A stretch of 64,000 nt of DNA from Thermus aquaticus (GCF_001280255.1 NZ_LHCI01000106.1:1847351-1911350); one strand, 5' to 3'. Shown: positions 5,878 to 15,482, counted from the first letter of the stretch. The notes: generated from the letters alone by a model not told the origin. Numbers and translations are program-made.

Positions 5878-8088
5878 ATGAACCGCAAACTGACCACCGG
5901 CCTGCTTCTTTTGGGCCTTTTCCTCCTTTCCCTCCTGGCGGTGTGGAAGCCCTGGGCCCCGGATGAGCCCAAGGTCCGCCTGGGCCTGGACCTCAAAGGG
6001 GGGCTTCGCATCTTGCTGGAAGCGGACGTGGAAAACCCCACCCCCGACGACCTGGAAAAGGCCCGCACCGTGCTGGAAAACCGCGTCAACGCCCTGGGCG
6101 TGGCCGAGCCCGTCATCCAGATCCAGGGGCAGAGGCGCGTCGTGGTGGAGCTCCCCGGCCTCTCCCAGGCCGACCAGGACCGGGCCCTGAAGCTCATCGG
6201 CCAGCGGGCGGTCCTGGAGTTCCGCATCCTCAAGGAAGGGGCCACCGGCACCACCGTGGCCCAGATCAACCAGGCCCTGAGGGAAAACCCCCGCCTGAAG
6301 CGGGAGGACCTGGAAAAGGACCTGATCAAGCCCGAGGACCTGGGGCCGCCCCTCCTCACGGGGGCGGACCTGGCGGACGCCCGGGCGGTCTTTGACCAGT
6401 TCGGCCGCCCCCAGGTGGCCCTCACCTTCACCCCCGAAGGAGCCAAGAAGTTTGAGGAGGTGACCCGGGCCAACGTGGGCAAGCGTCTCGCCATCGTCCT
6501 GGACGGCAAGGTCTACACCGCCCCCGTCATCCGCCAGGCCATCACCGGCGGGCAGGCGGTCATTGAGGGGCTTTCCGGCCTCGAGGAGGCCAGCGAGATC
6601 GCCCTGGTCCTGCGCTCGGGGGCTCTGCCCGTGCCCCTCAAGGTGGTGGAGATCCGGGCCATCGGCCCCACCCTGGGCCAAGACGCCATCCAGGCGGGCA
6701 TCAGGGCGGCGTTGATCGGCACCCTGGCCATCTTCCTCCTCATCTTCGCCTACTACGGGCCAAGCCTGGGCCTGGTGGCCTCCTTGGGCCTCCTTTACAC
6801 CTCAGCCCTGATCCTGGGCCTTCTCTCGGGGCTCGGGGCTACCCTCACCCTGCCCGGCATCGCCGGTCTGGTCCTCACCCTGGGCGCGGCGGTGGACGGC
6901 AACGTCCTCTCCTTTGAGCGCATCAAGGAGGAGCTCCGGGCGGGCAAGCGCTTCCGCCAGGCTATCCCCGAGGGCTTCCGGCACTCCACCCTCACCATCT
7001 TGGACGTCAACGCGGCCCACCTCCTGGCGGCGGCGGCGCTTTACCAGTACGCCACCGGCCCCGTGCGGGGCTTCGCCGTGGTCCTGGCCATCGGGGTGGT
7101 GGCCAGCGTCTTCTCCAACCTGGTCTTCAGCCGCTACCTCCTGGAGCGCCTGGCCGAGCGGGGGGAGATCCGGCCCCCCATGTGGCTGGTGGACCCCCGG
7201 TGGAACTTCATGGGCCCGGCCCGCTACATCACGGCGGCCACCCTGCTCCTGGCCGCGCTGGCCTCGGCCGTGGTCTTCACCAAGGGCTTCAACTACAGCA
7301 TTGACTTCACCGGAGGCACCGCCTACCTGATCCGGACCTCCCCGGAGACGGGCGTGGACACCCTGAGGCGCTTCCTGGCGGAGAAGGGCTTCCCCGCCAA
7401 GGAGGCCGTCATCACCGAGGTCCAGGCCCCTACCGCCAGCGCCAGCTACAAGGAGTTCTCCTTGAAGCTCCCTCCCCTCGAGGACGCCAAGCGCCTGGAG
7501 CTGGAAAGGCTCTTTAGGGAGGAGCTGAAGGCCCAGGTCCTCACCTCGGAGACCGTGGGCCCCGCCGTGGGCCAGGAGCTGAGGCGGAACGCCATCATGG
7601 CGGTGCTGGTGGGCCTTGGCCTCATCCTCATCTACGTGGCCTTCCGCTTTGACTGGACCTTCGGCGTGGCCAGCGTCCTGGCGGTGGCCCACGACGTGGC
7701 CATCGTGGCGGGGATCTACAGCCTCCTGGGCCTGGAGTTTTCCATCTCCACCATCGCCGCCCTGCTCACCATCGTGGGCTACTCCATCAACGACTCCATC
7801 GTGGTCTCGGACCGGATTCGGGAAAACCAGAAGCTCCTGCGGGGGATCCCCTACGCCGAGATGGTCAACCGCTCCATCAACCAGACCCTCTCCCGCACGG
7901 TGATGACCAGCCTCACCACCCTCCTGCCCATCATCGCCCTCCTCTTCCTGGGGGGAAGCGTCCTAAGGGACTTCGCCCTGGCCATCTTCGTGGGCATCTT
8001 CGTGGGCACCTATAGCTCCATCTACGTGGTGAGCGCCCTGGTGGTCTTCTGGCGGAACCTCCGGGGCCAACAGCCCAAGCGGGCCTAA
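5878..8088 (+). CDS. secDF: Protein translocase SecD-SecF fusion
   Basis: Inner-membrane partner of SecYEG that uses the proton gradient to pull secreted proteins outward. The 736 residues combine SecD (TM1, the large periplasmic P1 region with VRLGLDLKGGLRILLE, TM2-6) and SecF (TM7, FNYSIDFTGGTAYLIR, TM8-12). SecD shows GNVLSFERIKEEL; SecF shows GYSINDSIVVSDRIREN. In Thermus the two are one protein, and the length agrees with the T. thermophilus protein. GGAGG precedes the ATG. A palindromic hairpin follows the stop. Confidence 0.97.
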   Translation: MNRKLTTGLLLLGLFLLSLLAVWKPWAPDEPKVRLGLDLKGGLRILLEADVENPTPDDLEKARTVLENRVNALGVAEPVIQIQGQRRVVVELPGLSQADQDRALKLIGQRAVLEFRILKEGATGTTVAQINQALRENPRLKREDLEKDLIKPEDLGPPLLTGADLADARAVFDQFGRPQVALTFTPEGAKKFEEVTRANVGKRLAIVLDGKVYTAPVIRQAITGGQAVIEGLSGLEEASEIALVLRSGALPVPLKVVEIRAIGPTLGQDAIQAGIRAALIGTLAIFLLIFAYYGPSLGLVASLGLLYTSALILGLLSGLGATLTLPGIAGLVLTLGAAVDGNVLSFERIKEELRAGKRFRQAIPEGFRHSTLTILDVNAAHLLAAAALYQYATGPVRGFAVVLAIGVVASVFSNLVFSRYLLERLAERGEIRPPMWLVDPRWNFMGPARYITAATLLLAALASAVVFTKGFNYSIDFTGGTAYLIRTSPETGVDTLRRFLAEKGFPAKEAVITEVQAPTASASYKEFSLKLPPLEDAKRLELERLFREELKAQVLTSETVGPAVGQELRRNAIMAVLVGLGLILIYVAFRFDWTFGVASVLAVAHDVAIVAGIYSLLGLEFSISTIAALLTIVGYSINDSIVVSDRIRENQKLLRGIPYAEMVNRSINQTLSRTVMTSLTTLLPIIALLFLGGSVLRDFALAIFVGIFVGTYSSIYVVSALVVFWRNLRGQQPKRA

Positions 8089-8089
8089 G

Positions 8090-8124
8090 TACCCCACCGC
8101 GGCAAAAGCCGCGGTGGGGGCCCC
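8090..8124 (+). repeat. 35-bp palindromic repeat, copy 1
   Basis: Starts TACCCC and ends GGGGCCCC. The core is a 12-bp perfect stem, CCCCACCGCGGC and its complement, around an AAAA loop. It lies 1 base after the secDF stop. Related copies are at 29862-29896 (inverted) and 63612-63646. No U-tract follows. Confidence 0.85.
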
Positions 8125-8226
8125 AGAAAAGCCCTTCCACAGCCCTGACTTTGGCACCCCATGTTGCGAAACCAAAGTGCGAGCACTTAGACCCCGCCCT
8201 TGACTTTGCCCCCAGGACGGAAGACC

Positions 8227-10059
8227 ATGGGAAGGATGGACCAGCGCCGCATCCGCAACTTTTCCATCATCGCCCACGTGGACCACGGGAAGTCCACCCT
8301 GGCCGACCGCATCCTGCAGATGACCCACGCCGTGAGCGAGCGGGAGATGCGGGAGCAGTTTCTGGACTCCCTGGAGTTGGAGCGGGAGCGGGGCATCACC
8401 ATCAAGGCCAGCGCTGTCCGGGTGGCCTACCGGGCGGGGGACGGGGAGACCTACACCTTTCACCTCATTGACACCCCCGGCCACGTGGACTTCACCTACG
8501 AGGTCTCCCGGGCCTTGGCGGCGGTGGAGGGGGTGCTGCTGGTGGTGGACGCCACCCAGGGGGTGGAGGCCCAGACCATCGCCAACTTCTACCTGGCCCT
8601 GGAGCACAACCACACCATCATCCCGGTCATCAACAAGATTGACCTGCCCAACGCCAGGCCCCTGGAGGTGGCCCTCGAGGTGGAGGAGGTCTTAGGCCTT
8701 CCCGCCGACGAGGCCATCTTCGCCTCCGGGAAGACCGGGGAGGGGGTGGAGGAGATCCTGGAGGCCATCGTGAAGCGCATCCCGCCCCCCCAGGGGGACC
8801 CCGGGGCCCCCCTCAAGGCCCTCATCTTTGACTCCCTCTACGACGCCTACCAGGGGGTGATCCCCTACATCCGGGTCTTTGATGGGCGGGTGCGCCCCGG
8901 AGACCGGATCCGCATCTTCTCCACGGGCAAGGAGTTCCTGGTGGACAAGGTGGGCACCTTCACCCCCCAGGGTCTCGTGCCCTTGGAGGCGCTCTCCGCC
9001 GGAGAGGTGGGCTGGCTCACCGCCGCCATCCGCGACATCCACGACGTGCAGGTGGGCGACACCCTCACCCTGGCGGACCGCCCCACGCCCACCCCCTACC
9101 CCGGCTTCCGCCCCGCCAAGCCCGTGGTCTTCGCCGGGCTTTACCCGGTGGAGTCCCAGGATTACGGCAAGCTTCGCGACGCCCTGGAAAAGCTCAAGCT
9201 CAACGACGCCGCCCTCCACTTTGAGCCGGAGACCTCCACCGCCCTCGGCTTCGGCTTCCGCTGTGGCTTTTTGGGCCTCCTGCACGCCGAAATCGTCCAG
9301 GAGAGGCTGGAGCGGGAGTTTGGCCTGGAGCTCATCGCCACCGCCCCCAGCGTGGTCTACAAGGTGCGCCTCAAGGACGGCACCGAAAGGGAGATCCACA
9401 ACCCCGCCGACCTCCCCGACCCCACCAAGATGGAGGAGATCCTGGAGCCCTACGTGAAGCTCACCATCTTCACCCCCGAGGAGTACGTGGGGGCCATTAT
9501 GCAACTGGTCCAGGAGAAGCGGGGCCGGCTGGTCAACATGACCTACCTGCCGGGGGCGCAGAAACGGGTGGAGCTCGTCTACGAGGTCCCCTTCGCCGAG
9601 ATCCTCTACGACTTCCACGACCGCCTCAAAAGCGTCTCCCGGGGCTACGCCTCCATGGACTACGAGCAGATGGGCTACCAGCCCGGGGACCTGGTCAAGG
9701 TGAACGTCCTGGTGCACGGGGAGCCGGTGGACGCCCTCACCTTCATCGCCCACCGGGACAAGGCCTACAGCATGGCCCGGGCCATCGTGGACAAGCTGGC
9801 CGAGGTGATCCCCCGCCAGCTCTTTGAGGTGCCCATCCAGGCGGCCATCGGGGGGAAGATCATCGCCCGCGCCACGGTGAAGGCCCTGAGGAAGGACGTG
9901 CTGGCCAAGTGCTACGGCGGGGACGTGACCCGCAAGAAGAAGCTTCTGGAGAAGCAGAAGGAGGGCAAGAAGCGGCTCAAGGCCATCGGCAAGGTGGAGG
10001 TGCCCCAGGAGGCCTTCCTGGCGGTGCTCTCGGCGGGGCGGGATGAGTCTAAGGGCTAG
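8227..10059 (+). CDS. lepA: Elongation factor 4 (LepA)
   Basis: Ribosomal GTPase involved in back-translocation or initiation quality control. About 610 residues. The G domain has [20 protein letters not shown] and NKIDLP. Domain II, the EF-G-like domains III and V, and the LepA-specific basic C-terminus ([23 protein letters not shown]) are all present. I used the ATG at 8227; one at 8236 is also possible, and the reading frame is open back to 8200. The 3' end overlaps the kinase gene by 17 bases. Confidence 0.97.
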   Translation: MGRMDQRRIRNFSIIAHVDHGKSTLADRILQMTHAVSEREMREQFLDSLELERERGITIKASAVRVAYRAGDGETYTFHLIDTPGHVDFTYEVSRALAAVEGVLLVVDATQGVEAQTIANFYLALEHNHTIIPVINKIDLPNARPLEVALEVEEVLGLPADEAIFASGKTGEGVEEILEAIVKRIPPPQGDPGAPLKALIFDSLYDAYQGVIPYIRVFDGRVRPGDRIRIFSTGKEFLVDKVGTFTPQGLVPLEALSAGEVGWLTAAIRDIHDVQVGDTLTLADRPTPTPYPGFRPAKPVVFAGLYPVESQDYGKLRDALEKLKLNDAALHFEPETSTALGFGFRCGFLGLLHAEIVQERLEREFGLELIATAPSVVYKVRLKDGTEREIHNPADLPDPTKMEEILEPYVKLTIFTPEEYVGAIMQLVQEKRGRLVNMTYLPGAQKRVELVYEVPFAEILYDFHDRLKSVSRGYASMDYEQMGYQPGDLVKVNVLVHGEPVDALTFIAHRDKAYSMARAIVDKLAEVIPRQLFEVPIQAAIGGKIIARATVKALRKDVLAKCYGGDVTRKKKLLEKQKEGKKRLKAIGKVEVPQEAFLAVLSAGRDESKG

Positions 10060-11017
10060 GCTCGCCCTGGTCATCGCTCTCCTCGCCTTTTTGCCCAACC
10101 TGGTCCTGGCCCTCACCCTGGGCCTCATGGGGGAGGGGCCCTGGCTTCCCCTCCTCCTCTGGCTCCTCCTTCTCGCCCTGGTCTCCGCCATGGTGGGCTA
10201 CTTCCTCTCGCGAAGCCTCCTCAAGCCCCTGGAGGAGCTCACCCTGGCCCTGGCCTACCTCTCCTTGAAGGGGGGGTCGGTGGCAAGCCTCAGGCTCCCT
10301 TCCCCCCAGGAGCCCCCACCGGAGGAGGTCGCCAAGCTGAGGCGGCGCTTTGAAGAGCTCTTGGAGCGCCTGCGGGAGCTCATGGAGGCCCGTGAGGCCT
10401 TCTACGCCGCCTTGGCCCACGACCTCAAGACCCCCCTCCTCTCCGCCATCCGGGCCCTGGAGTACCTGGAAGGCCGGGACGACCTGGGCCGGGAGAGGCG
10501 GGTAGCCCTCCTCCACCAGGTGCGGCAGGAGCTGGCCCGGGCCCACCTCCTAGTGGAGAACCTCCTGGCGCTTTCCCGCCTCGAGGCCCACGCCCCCAGG
10601 CGGGAGACCCTGAACCTGAGGGCCCTGGCCGAGGACCTCCTCCTCCGCCACGGCGAGGAGGCGCGAAGGCGGGGCCTAGGCCTGGAGGTGGCGGGAGCGG
10701 GGCTCGCCCGGGGGGACAGGCTTCTACTGGAAAGGGCCCTGGCCAACCTCCTGGAAAACGCCCTGCGCCACGCCAGGACCCGGGTGCGCCTCCTGGTGGA
10801 GGAGGGGGCCATCAGCGTGGAGGACGACGGACCCGGCCTTCCCCTTCCCCTTTCGGCCCTGGCCCAGCCCTTCCGCCAGGGGGAGGGGCTTAGGGGAAGC
10901 TCGGGCCTCGGCCTTTACACCGCCAAGCGGGTGGCCGAGGCCCTGGGAGGGAGGCTCACCGCCTGCGCCTCCTCCTTGGGCGGGGCCTGCCTCAGGCTGG
11001 AGCTCCCCAGGCTTTAG
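10043..11017 (+). CDS. Orphan membrane sensor histidine kinase
   Basis: Probable sensor of 324 residues. Two hydrophobic segments (about 6-29 and 35-55) with almost no periplasmic loop are followed by a HAMP-like helix, a HisKA domain with phospho-acceptor His126 ([11 protein letters not shown]), and an HATPase domain with N-box ([11 protein letters not shown]), G1 ([10 protein letters not shown]) and G2 ([13 protein letters not shown]). No response regulator gene is adjacent, and no sensory domain is visible, so the input is probably from the membrane itself. The start overlaps lepA, which implies shared expression. Confidence 0.9.
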   Translation: MSLRARLALVIALLAFLPNLVLALTLGLMGEGPWLPLLLWLLLLALVSAMVGYFLSRSLLKPLEELTLALAYLSLKGGSVASLRLPSPQEPPPEEVAKLRRRFEELLERLRELMEAREAFYAALAHDLKTPLLSAIRALEYLEGRDDLGRERRVALLHQVRQELARAHLLVENLLALSRLEAHAPRRETLNLRALAEDLLLRHGEEARRRGLGLEVAGAGLARGDRLLLERALANLLENALRHARTRVRLLVEEGAISVEDDGPGLPLPLSALAQPFRQGEGLRGSSGLGLYTAKRVAEALGGRLTACASSLGGACLRLELPRL

Positions 11018-11019
11018 GC

Positions 11020-11682
11020 CTATTCCATGACCGGGGGAATCTGCCGCACCCAGAGGATGTAGGAGAGGTACTCCAGGTACTTTAGCGGCACCTCGGAGAC
11101 GGGGCGGTCCACCTCGAGGCTCATCATGGCCTCGCCCCCCTTCTTCTTGCGGCTCACGGTGAGGTAGGCGATGTTGACCTCGTCGTCGGCCAGGATGCGG
11201 GCCACCCGGGCCACCACCCCCGGGGTGTCCACGTTCTTCACCACCAGGGTAGGGGCCTGGCCGGTGATGCGCACCTCAAAGCCGTCCAGGTCAAAAACCC
11301 GCACCAGCCCCCCGCCCAGGGAGCTCCCGGTAACCACGATTCGCTCCTTCTCCCCCTCCAGGACCATGCGGACGGTGTTGGGGTGGACATCGCCCAGCTC
11401 CACCTCCTTGAAGACCACCTCCACCCCCTCCTTCTCCGCCAGGGCCAGGCTCTCCTTGAGGCGCTCGTCGTCGGGCTTGAGGCCCAGGACCCCGGCCGTG
11501 AGGGCCAGGTGGGTGCCGTGCCCCTTGCCCGTCTTGGCGAAGGAGCCGTGAAGGCCGAACTCCACCCGCTTGGGGACTTCCCCGAGGAGATACCTGGCGA
11601 TGAGGGCCAGGCGGCAGGCCCCCGCCGTGTGGCTGGAGGAGGGCCCCACCATGACGGGGCCGATCATGTCCAGTAGGCCCAT
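11020..11682 (-). CDS. sdaAB: L-serine dehydratase, beta subunit
   Basis: Subunit of the two-chain iron-sulfur serine dehydratase, which converts serine to pyruvate and ammonia. The 220 residues contain the family signature GPSSSHTAGACRLA near residue 13 and a C-terminal ACT domain (about 148-215, TPGVVARVARILADDEVNIAYL) that could bind serine or another amino acid. The alpha subunit, which carries the Fe-S cysteines, is not in this window. It is divergent from the gene at 11700 with only 17 bases between start codons. Confidence 0.94.
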   Translation of the reverse strand: MGLLDMIGPVMVGPSSSHTAGACRLALIARYLLGEVPKRVEFGLHGSFAKTGKGHGTHLALTAGVLGLKPDDERLKESLALAEKEGVEVVFKEVELGDVHPNTVRMVLEGEKERIVVTGSSLGGGLVRVFDLDGFEVRITGQAPTLVVKNVDTPGVVARVARILADDEVNIAYLTVSRKKKGGEAMMSLEVDRPVSEVPLKYLEYLSYILWVRQIPPVME

Positions 11683-11687
11683 GCCAG

Positions 11688-11694
11688 TAGAATA
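11688..11694. promoter_or_regulatory. Shared -10 region of two divergent leaderless genes
   Basis: TAGAAT on the plus strand (11688-11693) is 6 bases before the ATG at 11700. TATTCT on the minus strand (11689-11694) is 6 bases before the sdaAB ATG at 11682. The two boxes occupy nearly the same base pairs, so polymerase could serve only one direction at a time. No convincing -35 was found for either. Confidence 0.5.
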
Positions 11695-11699
11695 ACCCC

Positions 11700-13610
11700 A
11701 TGCGCGCGTGGACCCTCCTGGCCTTTTGGGGCCTGGCCCTGGGCCAGTCCCTGCTCCTGCCCGACCGGACCGAGGTGGGCGCCCCCCTCACCCTGGAGGG
11801 CAAGGACCTCCCCGAAGGCCGCTTTCCCCTGGAGCTTTCGGGCCCCCAGGGGACCAGGACCCTGGAGGTGGAGGTCCAGGGAGGGCGCTTCCGGCTTCCC
11901 CTGGTCCTCGAGGCCCCGGGCGAATACCGCCTGCGCCTCATCCTCCCTTCCGGGCCCCTGGAGGGGAGGCTTCCCGTGGCCCCCGCCCAAGCCCCCGAGC
12001 TCACCCAAGAGGGCCTCCGGCTCCCCTGGGGCCTCCTTCCCTTGCCCCAGGGCCCCTGGCTCGGCCCCCTGGTGGAGGGGGAGAGGGTCTTGGTGGCCCA
12101 GGGGCTTCTGGTGGTGGAGGCGAGCCTCAAGGAGCCCGGCGCCCGCTTCCACTTCGCCCCCAAGCGGGTGGAGGCCCTCCGCCCCGGCCCCGAGGCGGTC
12201 ATGGGGGACTGGGTCCTCCCCATCCCCTTCCCGCCCCTCCCCTTTGAGGGCACCGAGGAGGACCTGAAGGCCCTCCTGCCCCTCCTCCAGGCCCTCAAGC
12301 CCCCCAAGCCCTGGCCCTACTACGCCTACTGGACCCTGGACCCCAAGGACCTGAGCCAGGAGGACCTTTTGGCCTACGGCCAGGACCTCCTCCAAAGGGG
12401 CCACCGCCCCGAGCTCTTCCACGGCCAGGAAGGGGTGGTCCGCATGGCCCAAGGGGCGAGGGCCCTGGCCCAAGAGGACCCCGCCCAGGCCCAGCGCCTC
12501 ACCGAAGCCCTCCTGGCCTACACCCCCCTCTTCCCGGGCTCCCTGGCCTTCTTCCAGGAGCGGGCCGAGGCCCTGAGGGCCCAGGGGGAGCCCGCCAAGG
12601 CCCTGAGGCTGGAGGAGGCGGAGAAGACCCTAAAGACCTGGCTTCCCCCGGACCTGGCCTTCCTGCCCCAGGCCACCTACGCCTTGGGCCTCGCCTACCT
12701 GGCCCTCGTCCTCTACCTCTTCGCCCTCTATCTCCCCGCCCAGGCCAGGGACCTGAGGCCCATCGGCGGCTTCCTGGGAGGCTACCTCCGCCACCCCCTC
12801 CTCCGCCTCCGCCACCTCACCCTGGCCTACGCCAGCCTGGGGGAGAGGCTTTTAGCCTTACTGCTCCTGGTCCTTTTGGGGCTTGGCTTCCTCCTCTACG
12901 GCTTGGACCAGAGGGCCAGGGAAGCAGCCACGGCCCCGCCCTTGGACCGGGGAACCCTGCGGACCCAGGCGGCCCTGGACTGGCTGAAGGCCAAGCCCCC
13001 CACCCCCGAGGTCAAGGCCCTTCTGGGCTACGCCCTCCTCCCCCAGTCCCCCAAGGAGGCCAAGACCCTCCTGGCCGAGGGGGGCTACCCCTTCGCCAAG
13101 GCCCTTTTGGGCGAGGAGGCCCTTTTGGCCCAGGCCTACCGGGAGGCCCCCCTCGAGGGCCCCATCCGGGCCGCCCTGGGCCTCGGCCAGGACCCCTGGG
13201 GCAGGCGGGAGCCCGGCCCCAGCGTCCGCACCCTCTACCTGACCCTCCTCTCCCTGGAGCTTAAGGCCTTCCTGGAGGACCCCCTGAAGGGGGCGGCCCG
13301 CCTGGCCCTGCCCCTTCCGGAGAGGGCCAGGCCCTGGGCCGCTTTGGGCTTCGTCCTGGTCCTCCTCTACCACCTCCTGGCCTTCTTCTTGCCTAGAAGA
13401 AGGGCCTCTCTTTCCGAGGGCTGGGCCCTTGCGGTGCGCCTCCTCGTGCCGGGGAGCCTGGGGTTTTCCTCGGGGCCTGGCCTCCTGCTCCTCCTCCTGG
13501 CCGCCTTTGGCCTCTTGAGGGCCCTCGAGGGCCAGGGGCCGGGCCTCCTCCTCCTGGCCTACGGCCTCCACCTCCTCACCCTTCTGGGTTCCTTCCGGAG
13601 GGCGCCGTGA
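11700..13610 (+). CDS. Multi-pass membrane protein with N-terminal extracytoplasmic domain, unknown function
   Basis: A 636-residue protein not recognised by family. A signal peptide (MRAWTLLAFWGLALGQ) leads into a beta-rich, Ig-like stretch (GAPLTLEGKDLPEGRFPLELSG). A helical, TPR-like region follows (about 220-315, with repeated ALAQEDPAQAQRLTEALL-type helices). Hydrophobic segments appear near 323-345, 385-405, 535-560 and 590-630. It overlaps the following aldolase gene by 4 bases (GTGA). Leu, Ala and Gly dominate the composition. A role in envelope assembly or signalling is possible but not shown. Confidence 0.8.
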   Translation: MRAWTLLAFWGLALGQSLLLPDRTEVGAPLTLEGKDLPEGRFPLELSGPQGTRTLEVEVQGGRFRLPLVLEAPGEYRLRLILPSGPLEGRLPVAPAQAPELTQEGLRLPWGLLPLPQGPWLGPLVEGERVLVAQGLLVVEASLKEPGARFHFAPKRVEALRPGPEAVMGDWVLPIPFPPLPFEGTEEDLKALLPLLQALKPPKPWPYYAYWTLDPKDLSQEDLLAYGQDLLQRGHRPELFHGQEGVVRMAQGARALAQEDPAQAQRLTEALLAYTPLFPGSLAFFQERAEALRAQGEPAKALRLEEAEKTLKTWLPPDLAFLPQATYALGLAYLALVLYLFALYLPAQARDLRPIGGFLGGYLRHPLLRLRHLTLAYASLGERLLALLLLVLLGLGFLLYGLDQRAREAATAPPLDRGTLRTQAALDWLKAKPPTPEVKALLGYALLPQSPKEAKTLLAEGGYPFAKALLGEEALLAQAYREAPLEGPIRAALGLGQDPWGRREPGPSVRTLYLTLLSLELKAFLEDPLKGAARLALPLPERARPWAALGFVLVLLYHLLAFFLPRRRASLSEGWALAVRLLVPGSLGFSSGPGLLLLLLAAFGLLRALEGQGPGLLLLAYGLHLLTLLGSFRRAP

Positions 13611-14458
13611 TCCTGCCCCCCATCCCCACCCCCTTTGACGGGAAGGGCCGCCTGGACACGGGGGCCTTCCAGGAGCTGGCCCTGGCCCTGGAGCCCCTGG
13701 TGGACGGGCTTCTCATTTACGGCTCCAACGGCGAAGGGGTCCACCTCACCCCCGAGGAGCGCCGCCTGGGCCTTCAGGCCCTGAAGCCCAGGAAGCCCTT
13801 CCTGGTGGGCCTCATGGAGGAGACCCTGCCCCAGGCGGAGAGGGCCTTGGAAGAGGCCAGGGAGGCCGGAGCCTTCGCCCTCCTGGCCACCCCTCCCCGC
13901 TACTACCACGCAAGCCTGGGAGAGGGCCTTCTCCGCTACTACGAGGCCCTGGCGGAGAGGATGCCCCTTTTCCTCTACCACGTGCCCCAGAACACCAGGG
14001 TGGACCTGCCTCTTTCCGCCGTGGCCGCCCTGGGCCAGCACCCAAAGATCCTGGGCATCAAGGACTCCAGCGGGGAGATGCACCGGCTCGCCTTCTACCA
14101 GGCCCGCCTGAGGGACTTCCGGGTCTTCACCGGCCACGCCCCCACCTTCCTGGCCGCCTTGGCCCTGGGGGCGGAAGGGGGCATCCTGGCGGCCGCCAAC
14201 CTGGCCCCCAGGGCCTACAAGGCCCTCCTGGCCCACTTCCAGGAGGGCCGGCTGGCCGAGGCCCAGGCCCTGCAGCGGCGGCTATACCCCTTGGGGGACC
14301 TCCTCTCCCGGGGCGGGGTTCCCCTCCTCAAGCAGGCCCTGAGGCACCTGGGCCTGCCGGCGGGCTACCCCAGGCCCCCCTACCCCCAGGAAAGCCCCCT
14401 TTTCGGCGAGCTCCTGCCGGTGCTAGACTCCCTGAAGGAAGAGGGGTGGATTCTATGA
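13607..14458 (+). CDS. DapA-family aldolase, possibly 4-hydroxy-2-oxoglutarate aldolase-like
   Basis: TIM-barrel class I lyase that forms a Schiff base with a 2-oxo acid. 283 residues. Lys152 in GIKDSSG is the Schiff-base lysine and Tyr124 in LYHVPQN is the proton-shuttle tyrosine. The substrate loop reads GSNGEG (39-44) rather than the GTTGE of true dihydrodipicolinate synthases. GSNGE is what I recall for 4-hydroxy-2-oxoglutarate aldolases, so assignment to lysine synthesis is doubtful. Thermus makes lysine by the aminoadipate route, which also argues against DapA. GTG start overlapping the previous stop. Confidence 0.88.
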   Translation: MILPPIPTPFDGKGRLDTGAFQELALALEPLVDGLLIYGSNGEGVHLTPEERRLGLQALKPRKPFLVGLMEETLPQAERALEEAREAGAFALLATPPRYYHASLGEGLLRYYEALAERMPLFLYHVPQNTRVDLPLSAVAALGQHPKILGIKDSSGEMHRLAFYQARLRDFRVFTGHAPTFLAALALGAEGGILAAANLAPRAYKALLAHFQEGRLAEAQALQRRLYPLGDLLSRGGVPLLKQALRHLGLPAGYPRPPYPQESPLFGELLPVLDSLKEEGWIL

Positions 14459-15117
14459 AAAGGTTCGCTCTTCTCCTGGCCTTCCTGGCCCTCCTTGCCG
14501 CCTGCGCCCCCAGGACCCTGGCCCCCGAGGCCCGTTTTCTGGGCGGGGAGATCCGGGGGCTGGAGCTTAGCCCAGGCCCGGCCCTTCTCCTGGGCCTAAA
14601 GGTGGCCTTCCAGAACCCCAACCCCGTCCCTATCCCCCTTTCCGCCTTCGGCGCCAGGCTTCGGGTGGGGGAGGTGGTCCTGCCCCTGGACCTCACCCTC
14701 CCGCCGGGGGAGAAGGAGGAGGTCCTCCTCCTCCGCCTCACCCCCAAGGAGGCCCTGGCCACCGCCAGAGCCCTCCTCTCCCCGGAAGGGGCCGAGGTGG
14801 CCCTCGAGGGCCAGACCCTGGGCCAGCCCCTCACCTTCTTCCACACCCGCCTAAGCCTCCCCCTGGAGCCTTTGCGGGTGCGCCGAAGCGGCGTCAACCT
14901 CTTCCTGGAAAACCCCAACCCCATCCCCTTGCGGGCCGAGGGGAGCCTGGTCCTCCTAGGCCAGCGCCTCTCCGTGCGGGTGGACCTGCCGGCCCGGGGG
15001 GAGGCCCGGGTCCAGGTGGTGGGCTTCAGGCCCGGCCTGGAGCGGGGAAGCGGGCGGCTTGAGCTCCGCCTCGAGGTCCCAGGCTTCTTCGCCCAGGAGG
15101 TCGTCCTCCCCCTCTAA
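14455..15117 (+). CDS. LEA14/WHy-domain lipoprotein
   Basis: A 220-residue lipoprotein: signal peptide MKRFALLLAFLALLAAC with lipobox Cys17. It holds two copies of a motif typical of LEA14 (water-stress and hypersensitive response) beta-sandwich domains: VAFQNPNPVPIPL and LFLENPNPIPLRAEG. Such domains occur in desiccation- and stress-related proteins; the bacterial role is unclear. ATGA overlap with the aldolase stop suggests one operon from 11700 to here. It converges on cdd, overlapping it by 4 bases. Confidence 0.85.
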   Translation: MKRFALLLAFLALLAACAPRTLAPEARFLGGEIRGLELSPGPALLLGLKVAFQNPNPVPIPLSAFGARLRVGEVVLPLDLTLPPGEKEEVLLLRLTPKEALATARALLSPEGAEVALEGQTLGQPLTFFHTRLSLPLEPLRVRRSGVNLFLENPNPIPLRAEGSLVLLGQRLSVRVDLPARGEARVQVVGFRPGLERGSGRLELRLEVPGFFAQEVVLPL

Positions 15118-15482
15118 AGCCTAAAGGCCATGGGGAGGAGGGCCCCTAAGGTGGTGACCTCCTCCCCTTCGGGCCCGTGGAGGACCACCTCCCCCTCAGG
15201 CCCCCCGAACTCCATGAGGACCTGGCGGCACCCGCCGCAAGGGGGGATGGGGCCTTTGGGGCTATAGACGTGGACGCGGTCTATGCGCCTTTTGCCCGCC
15301 AGGACCATGGCGGCCACGGCGTTCCTTTCGGCGCACTGGGAGAGGGGAAAGGCGGCGTTTTCCACGTTGACCCCCAAAAAGGCCTCCCCCTCGGCCTCCA
15401 CCAGGGCCACCACGGGAAAGCCCGAGTAGGGGGCGTAGGCCCGCTCCACGTGGGCTTGGAGGAGGGCCTTAATCCTCTCCAT
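15114..15482 (-). CDS. cdd: Cytidine deaminase
   Basis: Zinc enzyme that converts cytidine and deoxycytidine to uridine forms in pyrimidine salvage. 122 residues, the small tetrameric type. The catalytic motif CAERNAV (Cys50, Glu52) and PCGGC (Cys82, Cys85) are intact, and the substrate loop FLGVNVENAAFPLS is present. The start overlaps the end of the upstream CNNM gene by 14 bases, so the two are translated together. Confidence 0.96.
   Translation of the reverse strand: MERIKALLQAHVERAYAPYSGFPVVALVEAEGEAFLGVNVENAAFPLSQCAERNAVAAMVLAGKRRIDRVHVYSPKGPIPPCGGCRQVLMEFGGPEGEVVLHGPEGEEVTTLGALLPMAFRL

Noticed and set aside
8135..8226. Promoter for lepA (TTGCGA-17-TTAGAC)
   Set aside because: The hexamers are poor and the spacing could be chance; not listed as a feature.
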